A model generated the notes under the pieces. It was not told the DNA's origin. It made no database searches and saw nothing but the letters and a program-made list of their open reading frames with translations. From contig CAVJLG010000058.1 of the NCBI GenBank assembly GCA_963650135.1, positions 1-64,000 on the forward strand: a DNA stretch of 64,000 nt. The letters are read 5' to 3'. The stretch comes from HGM13006 sp963650135 (GTDB lineage: Bacteria > Bacillota > Clostridia > Oscillospirales > Oscillospiraceae). A program made the position numbers and the translations under genes. Below, in pieces: positions 50,812 to 59,879 of this stretch; within the stretch, counting starts at the first letter, position 1, and each line of letters opens with the position of its first letter.

Positions 50812-51498
50812 CTAGATGATGCGCTCGGCAATGCTTCGCAGTAAGGATGACACCGGTCCGCCAAAGGCATTTTGCTCCATGACGCCGCTTTTCACCAGCA
50901 TCCCCATGAGCACCGTCAGAACCAATGCACAGCTGAGGCCGCCAATTACTGCGCCGCCTGCATGATTCAGCGTGTGCACCACCGGCAGCCGATCCACCAG
51001 ATTCACCACCAGGCTCACTCCATGGAGCAGCAGATAAATCACCAAAAACGCCGCCAGAAAGACCGCAATTCCCGCTACGGATTCCACAATGGTCTGGCTG
51101 ATGGTCTTTGCCACGCTCTGCACCAAGGGCTCTGCCATATCCTGCGCCGCCCCCTGTACCGACTCCTGCACATCCAGTCCGAAGCCGCTGAGAATACCCG
51201 CCAGATCTCCCAGGGTAACCCGCTGGCCGCCAATGGTCAGCCCCACTTCGCCGGTCTGCTCCATGGCGTTTTCGGTGCTGTCTTCCACGCCGTCGCGGAT
51301 CGCATCTGCCACATAGGCCGTAACCTTTGGCTCCATCCACTCCGCAGCCCGGGGCGCCAAAGCCTGCTGCACCGCCGCCGCGCCCAAGCAGCTCAGCGCC
51401 AGCATCAGCAGCGTACACAGCGACAGGATCAGTCCCTTGCGATAGCCAGAGAGCACACAGATGATAAAAATCAAAAGTAAAAGAATATCTATTGCCAT
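50812..51498 (-). CDS. CvpA-family membrane protein
   Basis: The 228-residue protein has an N-terminal membrane pair with DILLLLIFIICVLSGYRKGLI, the CvpA signature, and two more segments after a cytoplasmic or periplasmic middle part. CvpA proteins relate to colicin V production in E. coli and envelope homeostasis. The start overlaps the end of cca by ten bases, so the two are co-transcribed. Confidence 0.88.
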   Translation of the reverse strand: MAIDILLLLIFIICVLSGYRKGLILSLCTLLMLALSCLGAAAVQQALAPRAAEWMEPKVTAYVADAIRDGVEDSTENAMEQTGEVGLTIGGQRVTLGDLAGILSGFGLDVQESVQGAAQDMAEPLVQSVAKTISQTIVESVAGIAVFLAAFLVIYLLLHGVSLVVNLVDRLPVVHTLNHAGGAVIGGLSCALVLTVLMGMLVKSGVMEQNAFGGPVSSLLRSIAERII

Positions 51499-52847
51499 TT
51501 CGGTTCCTTTCTATCCGCAGCCAAGCGCTTCTGAAGCCGCTCCAGCAGCGTCTCCCGCTCCGGCGGACAATTTCCGTCCAACACCTCGTCCAGCAGCATC
51601 TCCAGATACTGCCCCACCTGCGGCCCCGCAGGCACACCCAGAGCAATCACATCGCCGCCCTTCACCGGAAGGTCCCGGACCGAAAAGCAATGCTCCGTCT
51701 CCAGCAGCGAATGAATCAGTCGGGTCATCTCCATAAGGTTCTCATAGCGGGCGCGGGTTTTGGGAGTGTCCACATGGGCCAGACAATCGCAGCGCTTGAC
51801 CTCCAGCAAAAGCCGCACTGTTTCTTCTCCATACCGTGCAATCCACCGCCGGGCATTCTTTGGGTTGGCAGGCGCTTCCCGGTCATGGTCCCGCACCAGC
51901 AGGCAAACGGTATCTCGGGTCTTTTTATCCCCATGGAGCCGGTCAAAGATTCCCTCCGCCAGCTCCATGCTCCGCTGGGAATGCCCATAAAAATGGCCAA
52001 TCCCCCGCTCATCCACGGTAAAGCAGTCCGGCTTTCCCAAATCGTGGAGCAGCAGGGCCCAGCGGACAATGGGATTGGGCCCGCTTTTCCCCAATGCCTC
52101 CAGGGTATGCTGCCATACGTCCCGATTATGGAAAGGACTGCGCTGCAAAAAGCCCATAGCGGGCTGGATTTCCGGCAAAACTGCGGTAAGCACGCTGCCA
52201 TACTGCTCCAGCACCTTCTGGGCATAGGTTCCGGTTAAAATTCCGGTGAGCTCTTTATCGATGCGCTCACCGCTGACATAGGTAAGGAGCTGCTTTTGCT
52301 TTTCCATCGCCGCCGCAGTCTCCGGTGCAATGGAAAAGCCCAATCGGGACGCAAACCGCAGCCCCCGGAGAATCCGCAAAGCATCCTCAGAGAACCTGGT
52401 TTCCGGGTCACCCACGCAGCGGATCACCCCATCTTTTAAGTCCTGCTGGCCGCCGAAAGGGTCCTGAATCACGCCGTCTAAGCCTGCCGCCATGGCGTTG
52501 ATGGTAAAATCCCGGCGCAATAAATCCTCCCGCAGGGTGCGGACAAATGCCACCTGCTGGGGGCGGCGATGGTCCAGATACGTTCCGTCACTGCGGAATG
52601 TGGTGATTTCATAGGGAACCCCCTGTGAAATCACCGTAACCGTTCCATGCTTTAGACCTGTTTCCACCACCCGGAGGTCCGAAAAGCAGGCTTCTGTTTC
52701 TTCCGGAAGGGCGGAGGTGCAGATATCCCAGTCACCGGGGGGTACCCCCAGCAGACTGTCTCTGACACATCCGCCCACGGCATACGCCTGAAATCCCGCA
52801 GCCGTTAGCCGATTGAGAATTTCATCGGGCCCCTGTGGAATTTTCAT
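51489..52847 (-). CDS. cca: CCA tRNA nucleotidyltransferase with HD domain
   Basis: The 452-residue enzyme adds or repairs the CCA end of tRNA. It has the class II signature YAVGGCVRDSLLG then GDWDICTSA (metal Asp pair), RRDFTINAMA, and an HD domain (ALLLHDLGKP) in the C-terminal half. CvpA follows. The start at 52847 is preceded by AAAGGAGGCATAC. The enzyme acts in the cytoplasm on all tRNAs. Confidence 0.94.
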   Translation of the reverse strand: MKIPQGPDEILNRLTAAGFQAYAVGGCVRDSLLGVPPGDWDICTSALPEETEACFSDLRVVETGLKHGTVTVISQGVPYEITTFRSDGTYLDHRRPQQVAFVRTLREDLLRRDFTINAMAAGLDGVIQDPFGGQQDLKDGVIRCVGDPETRFSEDALRILRGLRFASRLGFSIAPETAAAMEKQKQLLTYVSGERIDKELTGILTGTYAQKVLEQYGSVLTAVLPEIQPAMGFLQRSPFHNRDVWQHTLEALGKSGPNPIVRWALLLHDLGKPDCFTVDERGIGHFYGHSQRSMELAEGIFDRLHGDKKTRDTVCLLVRDHDREAPANPKNARRWIARYGEETVRLLLEVKRCDCLAHVDTPKTRARYENLMEMTRLIHSLLETEHCFSVRDLPVKGGDVIALGVPAGPQVGQYLEMLLDEVLDGNCPPERETLLERLQKRLAADRKEPKWQ

Positions 52848-52878
52848 GGCGTATGCCTCCTTTCCGCATAATAATCGA

Positions 52879-54237
52879 TTAGTTTTTCAGGCTGTGCAGG
52901 GGTGCAGGAATTCTGCCGCCTCTTGCCACAAACCGCTCTGCACTCTTATCATGCACCGGCATCACCGGCGCAGAACCGAACAGACCGCCAAACTCCAGCT
53001 CATCCCCCACGGTCTTGCCGATGGCGGGAATCACACGAACTGCGGTGGTCTTATTATTGACCATGCCAATGGCGGCTTCGTCTGCGATAATGGCCGAAAT
53101 GGTAGACGCCGAGGTGTCGCCGGGGATCGCAATCATGTCCAGGCCCACGGAGCATACGCAGGTCATTGCCTCCAGCTTATCCAGGGTCAATGTGCCGTCC
53201 TTCGCCGCAGCGATCATCCCCTCGTCCTCGGATACGGGTATAAATGCGCCGGACAGGCCGCCCACATGACCGGAGGCCATCACGCCGCCCTTTTTCACTG
53301 CATCGTTGAGCATTGCCAGGGCCGCCGTGGTGCCATGGGTGCCGCAGACGTCCACGCCGATTTCCTCGAGAATCCGGGCCACACTGTCGCCCTTGGCAGG
53401 CGTAGGCGCCAAGGAAAGATCCACAATACCATAGGGGACGCCCAGCCGCCGGGCCGCTTCCTGGGCCACCAGCTGACCCATGCGGGTAATGCGGAATGCC
53501 GTCTTTTTGATGGTTTCCGCTACCACGTCAAAGGGCTGGCCCTTGACCTCCTGAAGGGCATGGTATACCACGCCGGGGCCGGAAACGCCCACGTTGATCT
53601 CACATTCGGGCTCGCCCACGCCATGGAACGCGCCCGCCATAAACGGGTTATCCTCCACCGCATTGGCGAAGATCACCAGCTTCATGCAGGCTCTGCCCTC
53701 GCCCTCGGGGGAAAGCTCTGCGGTCTGCCGGACAATTTTGCCCATCAGAGTCACGGCATCCATATTGATGCCCGCCCGGGTGGTGGCAACATTCACGGAG
53801 GAACAAACATTATTGGTTTCTGCCAGGGCTCTGGGGATGGACTGAATCAGCCGCTGATCGCCAATGGTCATGCCCTTATGCACCAGGGCAGAAAAGCCGC
53901 CGATGAGGTTGACGCCGCATTCCGCCGCAGCCTTATCCATCGCCACCGCAAAGGGCACATAGTCCTCGGTATCGCAGCTCTCTGCCACCATGGACATGGG
54001 GGTCACGGAAATCCGCTTGTTGACAATGGGAATGCCGAACTCCCGCTCAATGGCCTCGCCGGTGGGCACCAGGTCCTTGGCATAGCGACAAATCTTATCA
54101 TAAATTTTCTGCGCCGTCATTTTCGGATCGGGGCCGCAGCAGTCCCGGAGCGAAATGCCCATGGTAATGGTCCGGATATCCAGATGCTGATGATCGATCA
54201 TATCCAGGGTCTGCATGATTTCATTCTGTCTGAGCAT
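52879..54237 (-). CDS. PFL family protein (UPF0210/DUF711)
   Basis: The 452-residue protein matches the UPF0210 family: LDIRTITMGISLRDC near the N-terminus, GFSALVHKG and GVSGPGVV. The fold is related to glycyl radical enzymes, but no glycyl loop is seen, and the activity is unknown. The ATG at 54237 has GAGGGGG and the length is exactly typical. It is co-transcribed with the ACT protein directly upstream. Confidence 0.92.
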   Translation of the reverse strand: MLRQNEIMQTLDMIDHQHLDIRTITMGISLRDCCGPDPKMTAQKIYDKICRYAKDLVPTGEAIEREFGIPIVNKRISVTPMSMVAESCDTEDYVPFAVAMDKAAAECGVNLIGGFSALVHKGMTIGDQRLIQSIPRALAETNNVCSSVNVATTRAGINMDAVTLMGKIVRQTAELSPEGEGRACMKLVIFANAVEDNPFMAGAFHGVGEPECEINVGVSGPGVVYHALQEVKGQPFDVVAETIKKTAFRITRMGQLVAQEAARRLGVPYGIVDLSLAPTPAKGDSVARILEEIGVDVCGTHGTTAALAMLNDAVKKGGVMASGHVGGLSGAFIPVSEDEGMIAAAKDGTLTLDKLEAMTCVCSVGLDMIAIPGDTSASTISAIIADEAAIGMVNNKTTAVRVIPAIGKTVGDELEFGGLFGSAPVMPVHDKSAERFVARGGRIPAPLHSLKN

Positions 54238-54247
54238 AGCGTCCCCC

Positions 54248-54517
54248 TCAAATCCGGTGCATGGCATTGAAGATATCTTCCCGCTGAATGCGGACAGAAA
54301 GGCCCATGCTCAGCCCCCGCTGATCCAGTGCGTCCCGCACCAGCTCATAGGACTTCTCCGTTGTGGATAGGTCCACCAGCATATTCATGGCAAAAAAGCC
54401 GTCCATAACGGTCTGGTTGATGTCCAAAATGTTGACGCCCAGGCTGGCAAGCTCCTGGCATACGCCCGCGATAATGCCCACGGCGTCCTTGCCGGTGACG
54501 GTTACGATTGCTTTCAT
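54248..54517 (-). CDS. ACT-domain protein (UPF0237)
   Basis: The 89-residue protein is one ACT domain: TVTGKDAVGIIAGVCQELASLGVNILDINQTVMDG. It belongs to UPF0237, which nearly always accompanies UPF0210; it may sense an amino acid and control its partner. Ten bases separate it from the UPF0210 gene. Confidence 0.93.
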   Translation of the reverse strand: MKAIVTVTGKDAVGIIAGVCQELASLGVNILDINQTVMDGFFAMNMLVDLSTTEKSYELVRDALDQRGLSMGLSVRIQREDIFNAMHRI

Positions 54518-54543
54518 AAATGTCGTCCTCCTAGAATGGTATG

Positions 54544-55188
54544 CTATTTGAGTTCATCCAGCGTCAGCGTAAAGCTGTCGAGGAAGTTGTCAATAAAGTA
54601 GTGCACTTCCGGCATGTTCATATCGTCCAGTGCCTGCCGGGTCTGCCGCGCCGCCAGAATAAATTCGTGGTTCGAGGCCTTGAGCTCCTCCAGGCACTTG
54701 ATATGGGCCGAGAGCTTATCCGCCGCCTTTACAATGCGCTCCACTTCCGGCGAAATATCCTTTAGCAGCGGCGCATAGCTGTCGCGCAGAGCAGGCGGCA
54801 GCATAGAAAGCAGCTGATCCACCGCCACGTCCTCCACCTTCTGATAGGCCTGGCGAATCTCCGGAGAATAATACTTCACCGGGGTCGGCATATCGCCGGT
54901 AATGATCTCCGGGGCGTCGTGAAACAGCGCCACCGTGGCACAGGTTTCCGGTGAAATATGGGTATTGCCATAAATCTCCCGGGAAATCAGCCCCAGCGCG
55001 TGGGCCAGCACCGCCACCATATGGCTGTGCTCCTGCACATTTTCCGGGCTGGAATTCCGCATCAGCCCCCACCGGGAGATATAGCGCATTCTGGACAGAT
55101 AGGCATAGAAGGAGTATCCCCCCTGCTCATCGCTGAGCTTGGTGCGTTCCTCCGGCAAATCCAGCCGGCTCAAATCTGTATGTTCCAT
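54544..55188 (-). CDS. HD-domain 5'-deoxynucleotidase (YfbR-like)
   Basis: The 214-residue phosphohydrolase has the YfbR pattern: YISRWGLMRNSSPENVQEHSHMVAV (first metal His), ALFHDAPEIITGDMPTPVKY and a later KAADKLSAHIKCL. It hydrolyses deoxynucleoside monophosphates and balances dNTP pools. AAGGAG lies upstream. Confidence 0.9.
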   Translation of the reverse strand: MEHTDLSRLDLPEERTKLSDEQGGYSFYAYLSRMRYISRWGLMRNSSPENVQEHSHMVAVLAHALGLISREIYGNTHISPETCATVALFHDAPEIITGDMPTPVKYYSPEIRQAYQKVEDVAVDQLLSMLPPALRDSYAPLLKDISPEVERIVKAADKLSAHIKCLEELKASNHEFILAARQTRQALDDMNMPEVHYFIDNFLDSFTLTLDELK

Positions 55189-55395
55189 AAAAATCTCCTT
55201 TCCGGATCGTTGAAAATGGTGTGCCTTCCAATCCTTTCTTTGTTTCCTCCAGGCTGCTATTGTACCATGATTTTTTTCGATTGTAAATCAGACTGTCTCC
55301 CCTGAGCAAAATAATGTTCCGCCGCACAATCCATATTGCAATCCCGGCGAAAATTCGCTACAATAATAACAAATTCTGCATTTGGAGGTGAGGTC

Positions 55396-56700
55396 ATGGC
55401 TTCCTCCCGCATGACTGAGGTATACGAAAAGCTCTATAAGGCAGTCTGCAACCAAAGCACCAACAACGTGGTCACTGTGGCCCACGATATTTTTGGAAAA
55501 CCCGTGCTGTTCGTGGACGAATACTTTCATGTGGTATCCATGCATCCGTCCGGTCCCATCGGCAACCCCCAATGGGACTCCATTTACAAAAACAAGGCGC
55601 TGAACCGCGAGCAGATTCTCCGGACCCTGGACGAATTCCTCTCCGGAAAAAAAGCGTTTTACGAGCCCTTCTATGCCGCCACCGGTTCCTGTGAAAAATC
55701 CCCCCTTCTGTTTGCGGAAGTGGTGCAGGACAACACGGTACACGGGCATATCATCGTGTTCTGGGACGGCGATCCCCCCACCGCCGAGGATTTTGAAATC
55801 ATAGGTCTGGTGCTGGACGCCATCCGGCTTCGAATCTCCAGCCGAATCAAATCCATGGGCACCTGGAACCTGGCGCTGTCCACCAAGCTGATGGACCTGC
55901 TGGCCCCCAGCACCCCTGTTCATCTGGAGCGGCTGGCCTGCGAGGCAATCTCAGGCACTATGCAGCCGGACTACACCATCTGCGTTACCACCATTGGTGC
56001 CCTTGCTTCCCAGCGGGCCTTTGCGGAATACGCCGTTCGGGAGCTTCAGCAGCTCTATCGCAACGTCATCTGCGTAATTTATGACAACAACATCGTCACC
56101 CTTTACGGCGGCGCTGCCCCCCACGGTTCCGGCACGCCCCTGTCCAAATCCACCATGGCAGATCGGCTGTTTGAGTTCTTTGGCACCCATGATATGGTCT
56201 GCGGCCTCTCCGACAGCTTTAAAGACCCCGCCCAGACCCGCTCCCACTACCGTCAGGCATTGCTCACCGCCCGTCTTGCTTTGCAGCTGGGCCGGGATAA
56301 GTCCACCACGTTTTCGGACCTGATGCCCCTGCCCATTTTCCTGTCTGTGCTGGAAAAGGACACCCCGGAGACGTTTATTCATCCCGCCATCTTCCGAATG
56401 CGGGACTATGACCGTGAAAACGGCACCGCCTATGACGAAACTATGCGGGTCTTCTCCTTCAATATGCACAATAAGGACCGCACCGCCGCCGCTTTGTGCA
56501 TCCACCGGAACACCCTGCTCTATCGCTTGGGCCGAATCAGCGACCTATTTGACCTGCCTTACGAGCATGACCAGGTGGCGCTGAATCTGCTGTGCAGCTA
56601 TTTGATTCTGGAGCTGGGCCGCTACGGCTCGCCGCAAACCATGAGTCAGCTCTCCTCCACCGAATCCCCCGCCCCTTCCACAGACAACGCGGAAATTTGA
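55396..56700 (+). CDS. PucR-family transcriptional regulator
   Basis: The 434-residue protein ends in the PucR C-terminal HTH (NKDRTAAALCIHRNTLLYRLGRISDLF). The N-terminal half carries a GAF- or PAS-like sensor region and the middle a GGDEF-like divergent region (GLSDSFKDPAQTRSHYRQALLTARLA). GGAGGTG precedes the ATG at 55396. It is divergent from yfbR and lies 19 bases upstream of an EamA transporter gene, which it may control. Signal unknown. Confidence 0.88.
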   Translation: MASSRMTEVYEKLYKAVCNQSTNNVVTVAHDIFGKPVLFVDEYFHVVSMHPSGPIGNPQWDSIYKNKALNREQILRTLDEFLSGKKAFYEPFYAATGSCEKSPLLFAEVVQDNTVHGHIIVFWDGDPPTAEDFEIIGLVLDAIRLRISSRIKSMGTWNLALSTKLMDLLAPSTPVHLERLACEAISGTMQPDYTICVTTIGALASQRAFAEYAVRELQQLYRNVICVIYDNNIVTLYGGAAPHGSGTPLSKSTMADRLFEFFGTHDMVCGLSDSFKDPAQTRSHYRQALLTARLALQLGRDKSTTFSDLMPLPIFLSVLEKDTPETFIHPAIFRMRDYDRENGTAYDETMRVFSFNMHNKDRTAAALCIHRNTLLYRLGRISDLFDLPYEHDQVALNLLCSYLILELGRYGSPQTMSQLSSTESPAPSTDNAEI

Positions 56701-56719
56701 TAAAAAGGATCTGATATCA

Positions 56720-57595
56720 TTGTCAAGCCGTGCAAAGGGCATTGTCAGCATCATTGGCGCCGCCCTTTCCTTCGCCCTTATGGGCACCTTTGTGCATTTG
56801 GCCGGAGATGTTCCCTCCATGCAGAAGGCCTTTTTCCGGAACGTGGTAGCGGCTGTTTTCTCGTTTATTATCATGCTGAAAAACCACGAGCCTTTCCACC
56901 CCCCCAAGCCCTCTCACTGGATCTACCTCTTAGCCCGGGCAGTCTTCGGCACCATCGGGCTAATCTGTAACTTTTACGCTGTGGACCATCTCATGCTGTC
57001 CGATGCCTCCATGCTCAACAAAATGTCCCCCTTCTTCGCCATCATCGTCTCCTATTTCCTCTTAAAGGAGAAGCTGAATTTTGTTCAGGCCGTCAGCGTG
57101 GTGCTGGCCTTCTTGGGTAGCCTGCTGATTATCAAGCCCAATCCCGCCAACATGGCGCTGGTGCCTTCGCTGGTGGGGCTGCTGGGCGGTTTCGGTGCTG
57201 GCGTGGCCTACGCCTTTGTGCGGTTTATGAGCAAAAAGGGCATCCACTCCCCGCTGATTATTTTTGTGTTCTCCGTTTTCTCCTGCCTGGTGTGTCTGCC
57301 CTTCTTCCTGACAACCCATGTGTCCATGGCCCCAGGGCAGCTGGCCTGTCTGCTGATGGCCGGTGTGTTTGCCTGCTCCGGGCAGTTCTGCGTTACCAAC
57401 GCCTATAAGTTTGCCCCGGCGAAGGAGATTTCCGTCTACGACTATACCCAGGTTATCTTCTCCGCACTGCTGGGCTGGGCCATTTTCGGGCAGCTGCCGG
57501 ATGGATGGAGCATTCTGGGCTATGTGATTATCTGCGGCATGGGCGTGTTCATGTTTCTCTACCAAAAGCGCCACGATCCTGCCCTCCCCGCTTAA
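56720..57595 (+). CDS. EamA/DMT-family transporter
   Basis: The 291-residue transporter starts at TTG (AAAGGA nine bases upstream). It has about ten membrane segments in two EamA repeats, with SFALMGTFVHLAGDVPSMQKAFFRN and YDYTQVIFSALLGWAIFGQLP. It is probably expressed with the PucR-type regulator. It is not a close copy of the DMT gene at 23832. Confidence 0.88.
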   Translation: MSSRAKGIVSIIGAALSFALMGTFVHLAGDVPSMQKAFFRNVVAAVFSFIIMLKNHEPFHPPKPSHWIYLLARAVFGTIGLICNFYAVDHLMLSDASMLNKMSPFFAIIVSYFLLKEKLNFVQAVSVVLAFLGSLLIIKPNPANMALVPSLVGLLGGFGAGVAYAFVRFMSKKGIHSPLIIFVFSVFSCLVCLPFFLTTHVSMAPGQLACLLMAGVFACSGQFCVTNAYKFAPAKEISVYDYTQVIFSALLGWAIFGQLPDGWSILGYVIICGMGVFMFLYQKRHDPALPA

Positions 57596-57607
57596 AAATC
57601 TGAAAAT

Positions 57608-57643
57608 CTGCCGGAAAATCCGCGAGATTCTCCGGCAGTTTTC
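57608..57643 (+). terminator. Terminator of the PucR/EamA operon
   Basis: CTGCCGGA..AATC pairs with GATT..TCCGGCAG and is followed by T4CT. Confidence 0.88.
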
Positions 57644-57677
57644 TATATTTTAATGGTTTTTATGAACAATTCGAAAA

Positions 57678-57721
57678 CATCTGCAAATCAGCCCCAGATG
57701 CTTGCATTCATGTGATATAAT
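57678..57721 (+). promoter_or_regulatory. Extended -10 promoter with a nearby inverted repeat
   Basis: TGATATAAT (57713-57721) is an extended -10 without a clear -35. CATCTG (57678-57683) and CAGATG (57695-57700) form an inverted repeat where the -35 would be, suggesting activator or repressor control. It does not match a Zur box by eye. Confidence 0.55.
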
Positions 57722-57775
57722 AATAGCAAAAAGCAGGGGATTCTTCCCCCAATTCTCAACGGAAGGTGTTTGATA

Positions 57776-58888
57776 ATGACAAAAATTGATATTTTCTCCG
57801 GTTTCCTTGGCGCCGGTAAGACCACGCTGATTAAAAAGCTGATTCAAGAGGTTTATGCCGGTCAGAAAATCGTGCTCATCGAGAACGAGTTCGGCGAAAT
57901 CGGCATCGACGGCGGCTTCCTTCAGGAGGCCGGCATTCAGATTACCGAGATGAACTCCGGCTGCATCTGCTGCTCTCTGGTGGGCGATTTCGGCGAGGCG
58001 CTGAAAAAGGTCATGGCGGAGTACCATCCTGACCGCATCCTCATCGAGCCCTCCGGCGTTGGCAAGCTCAGCGATGTTGCCCAGGCAGTGGAGCGCGCCG
58101 AGACTGACGAGATGGAAATCGGCTGCATGGTTGCAGTTGCCGACGCAACCAAGTGCAAGATCTATATGAAGAACTTCGGCGAATTTTATAACAATCAGAT
58201 TGAAAATGCGGGAACCATTATCCTCTCCAGAACGTCTAATATGAAAGAGGACAAGCTACAGGCCGCCGTGGCCATGCTCCGGGAGAAGAACCCCACTGCC
58301 GTCATTGTCACCACCCCCTGGGATCAGCTCACCGGCGCTCAGCTGATGGAGGCCATGGAGCAGAAGGATTCTCTCCAGGCTGCCCTCGATGCACTGGAGG
58401 CCCATGGCGAGGACGAGTGCGACGATCCCGAGTGCTCCTGCCATCATCACGATCATGACCATGACGAACACGAACATCATCACGATCATAACCACGATGC
58501 GCACGAGCATCACCACGATCACGACCATGACGAGCATGAGCATCATCACGATCATGACCACGATGCGCATGAACATCATCATGACCATGACCATCATCAC
58601 CATCACCATGCCGACGAGGTGTTCACCTCCTGGGGCATGGAGACGCCCAAGACCTTTACGCAGGAGAAGATCGCCCAGTGCCTCAGCGCTCTGGAGGATC
58701 AGGAAACCTATGGTATCATTCTCCGTGCAAAGGGCATTGTTCCCGGCGAAAACGGCCAGTGGATTCACTTCGACTATGTGCCCGGCGAGCCGGATATTCG
58801 CACCGGCAGCGCTGGTATCATCGGCAGACTCTGCGTCATCGGCTCCAAGATCAATGAGGCCGCCATTGCAGAACTGTTCCAGGGCTGA
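57776..58888 (+). CDS. COG0523/CobW-family GTPase with long His-rich tract
   Basis: The 370-residue GTPase is a putative metallochaperone. It has Walker A GFLGAGKTT (9-17), the metal-binding Cys-x-Cys-Cys (GCICC, Cys 63/65/66), a SGVG switch, and the CobW C-terminal domain. Between them is a His/Asp/Glu/Ala tract (about residues 220-279) with roughly 40 histidines, which can bind or buffer zinc, cobalt or nickel. GGAAGG precedes the ATG at 57776. It is 17 bases upstream of a second family member. Metal unknown. Confidence 0.92.
   Translation: MTKIDIFSGFLGAGKTTLIKKLIQEVYAGQKIVLIENEFGEIGIDGGFLQEAGIQITEMNSGCICCSLVGDFGEALKKVMAEYHPDRILIEPSGVGKLSDVAQAVERAETDEMEIGCMVAVADATKCKIYMKNFGEFYNNQIENAGTIILSRTSNMKEDKLQAAVAMLREKNPTAVIVTTPWDQLTGAQLMEAMEQKDSLQAALDALEAHGEDECDDPECSCHHHDHDHDEHEHHHDHNHDAHEHHHDHDHDEHEHHHDHDHDAHEHHHDHDHHHHHHADEVFTSWGMETPKTFTQEKIAQCLSALEDQETYGIILRAKGIVPGENGQWIHFDYVPGEPDIRTGSAGIIGRLCVIGSKINEAAIAELFQG
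58438..58614 (+). repeat. His/Asp/Glu-rich coding repeat
   Basis: The DNA consists of near-repeats of catcatcacgatcatgacca-type units (about 60 codons) encoding a polyhistidine metal sink. No stop interrupts it. Confidence 0.85.
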
Positions 58889-58905
58889 GAAAGGTAGGCG
58901 CGTAT

Positions 58906-59844
58906 ATGGCAATTCCCGTATATGTATTCACCGGCTTTCTCGACAGCGGCAAAACCCGCTTTATGCAGGGCACCCTGGAGGATGACCGGTTCAACGCCGG
59001 GGAAAAGACGCTGCTTCTGGTCTGCGAGGAGGGCGAAGAGGAATACGATCCCTCCGCTTTCTCCGCTCCCAACGTCTATATTGAGGTGATTGAAGACCAG
59101 GATGCCCTGGACGACAAGGCCTTGGAGGCGCTCCGGAAAAAGCACCACGCCGAGCGGGTGTGCGTAGAGCTCAACGGCATGAAGCTGGTCAGTGATTTCT
59201 ATGCCAAGCTGCCGAAGAACTGGGTGGTTTATCAGGAGATCATGTTCGCCGACGCCACCACCTTTGTGATGTACAACGCCAATATGCGCTCTCTGGTGGT
59301 GGATAAGGTGGGCGGCTGTGAGATGATCGTCTTCAACCGCTACAACGATTCCATCGACAAAATGGAGCTGCATAAAATCGTCCGCGGCATCAACCGCCGC
59401 TGCGACATCGCCTATGAAGACGAGGACGGCAAGGTGGAGTATGATGAAATCGAAGATCCCCTGCCCTTTGATTTAAACGCCGATATCATCGACATCAAAG
59501 ACGACGACTATGGCATCTGGTACCGGGACGTCACCGAGGATATGCAGAAGTATTCCGGCAAAACCGTCCGGTTTAAGGCCCAGGTTGCCCACACAAAAAA
59601 AGTGGAAAAAGGCTGCTTTGTCCCTGGCCGGTTTGTTATGACCTGCTGCGTAGAGGACATTCAGTTCATGGGCTTTGTATGCCAGTACGACGGCGCCCAG
59701 GAGCTGGAGCAGCGCAGTTGGATCACCGTAACCGCCAAGATTTCTCTGCGGTATCACAAGCTCTATAAGGAGATGGGCCCTGTGCTCACCGCCCTGAGCA
59801 TTGAGCCCGCAGAAAAGCCCGAGCAGGACGTGGTGACCTTCTAA
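58906..59844 (+). CDS. COG0523-like P-loop protein with YcgQ/DUF1980-like C-terminus
   Basis: The 312-residue protein begins VYVFTGFLDSGKTRFM, a Walker A of the COG0523 type, but the Cys-x-Cys-Cys motif is missing (LLVCEEGEEEY instead). The C-terminal ~110 residues (YSGKTVRFKAQVAHTKKVEKGCFVPGRFVMTCCVED) resemble the DUF1980/YcgQ (TIGR03943) domain that partners YcgR permeases. It follows the His-rich GTPase directly, so the pair likely works with a metal permease elsewhere. Other P-loop regulatory roles are possible. Confidence 0.8.
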   Translation: MAIPVYVFTGFLDSGKTRFMQGTLEDDRFNAGEKTLLLVCEEGEEEYDPSAFSAPNVYIEVIEDQDALDDKALEALRKKHHAERVCVELNGMKLVSDFYAKLPKNWVVYQEIMFADATTFVMYNANMRSLVVDKVGGCEMIVFNRYNDSIDKMELHKIVRGINRRCDIAYEDEDGKVEYDEIEDPLPFDLNADIIDIKDDDYGIWYRDVTEDMQKYSGKTVRFKAQVAHTKKVEKGCFVPGRFVMTCCVEDIQFMGFVCQYDGAQELEQRSWITVTAKISLRYHKLYKEMGPVLTALSIEPAEKPEQDVVTF

Positions 59845-59879
59845 CACTACTGTTTGATTAAAATTTGAAGGAGTTTTCT

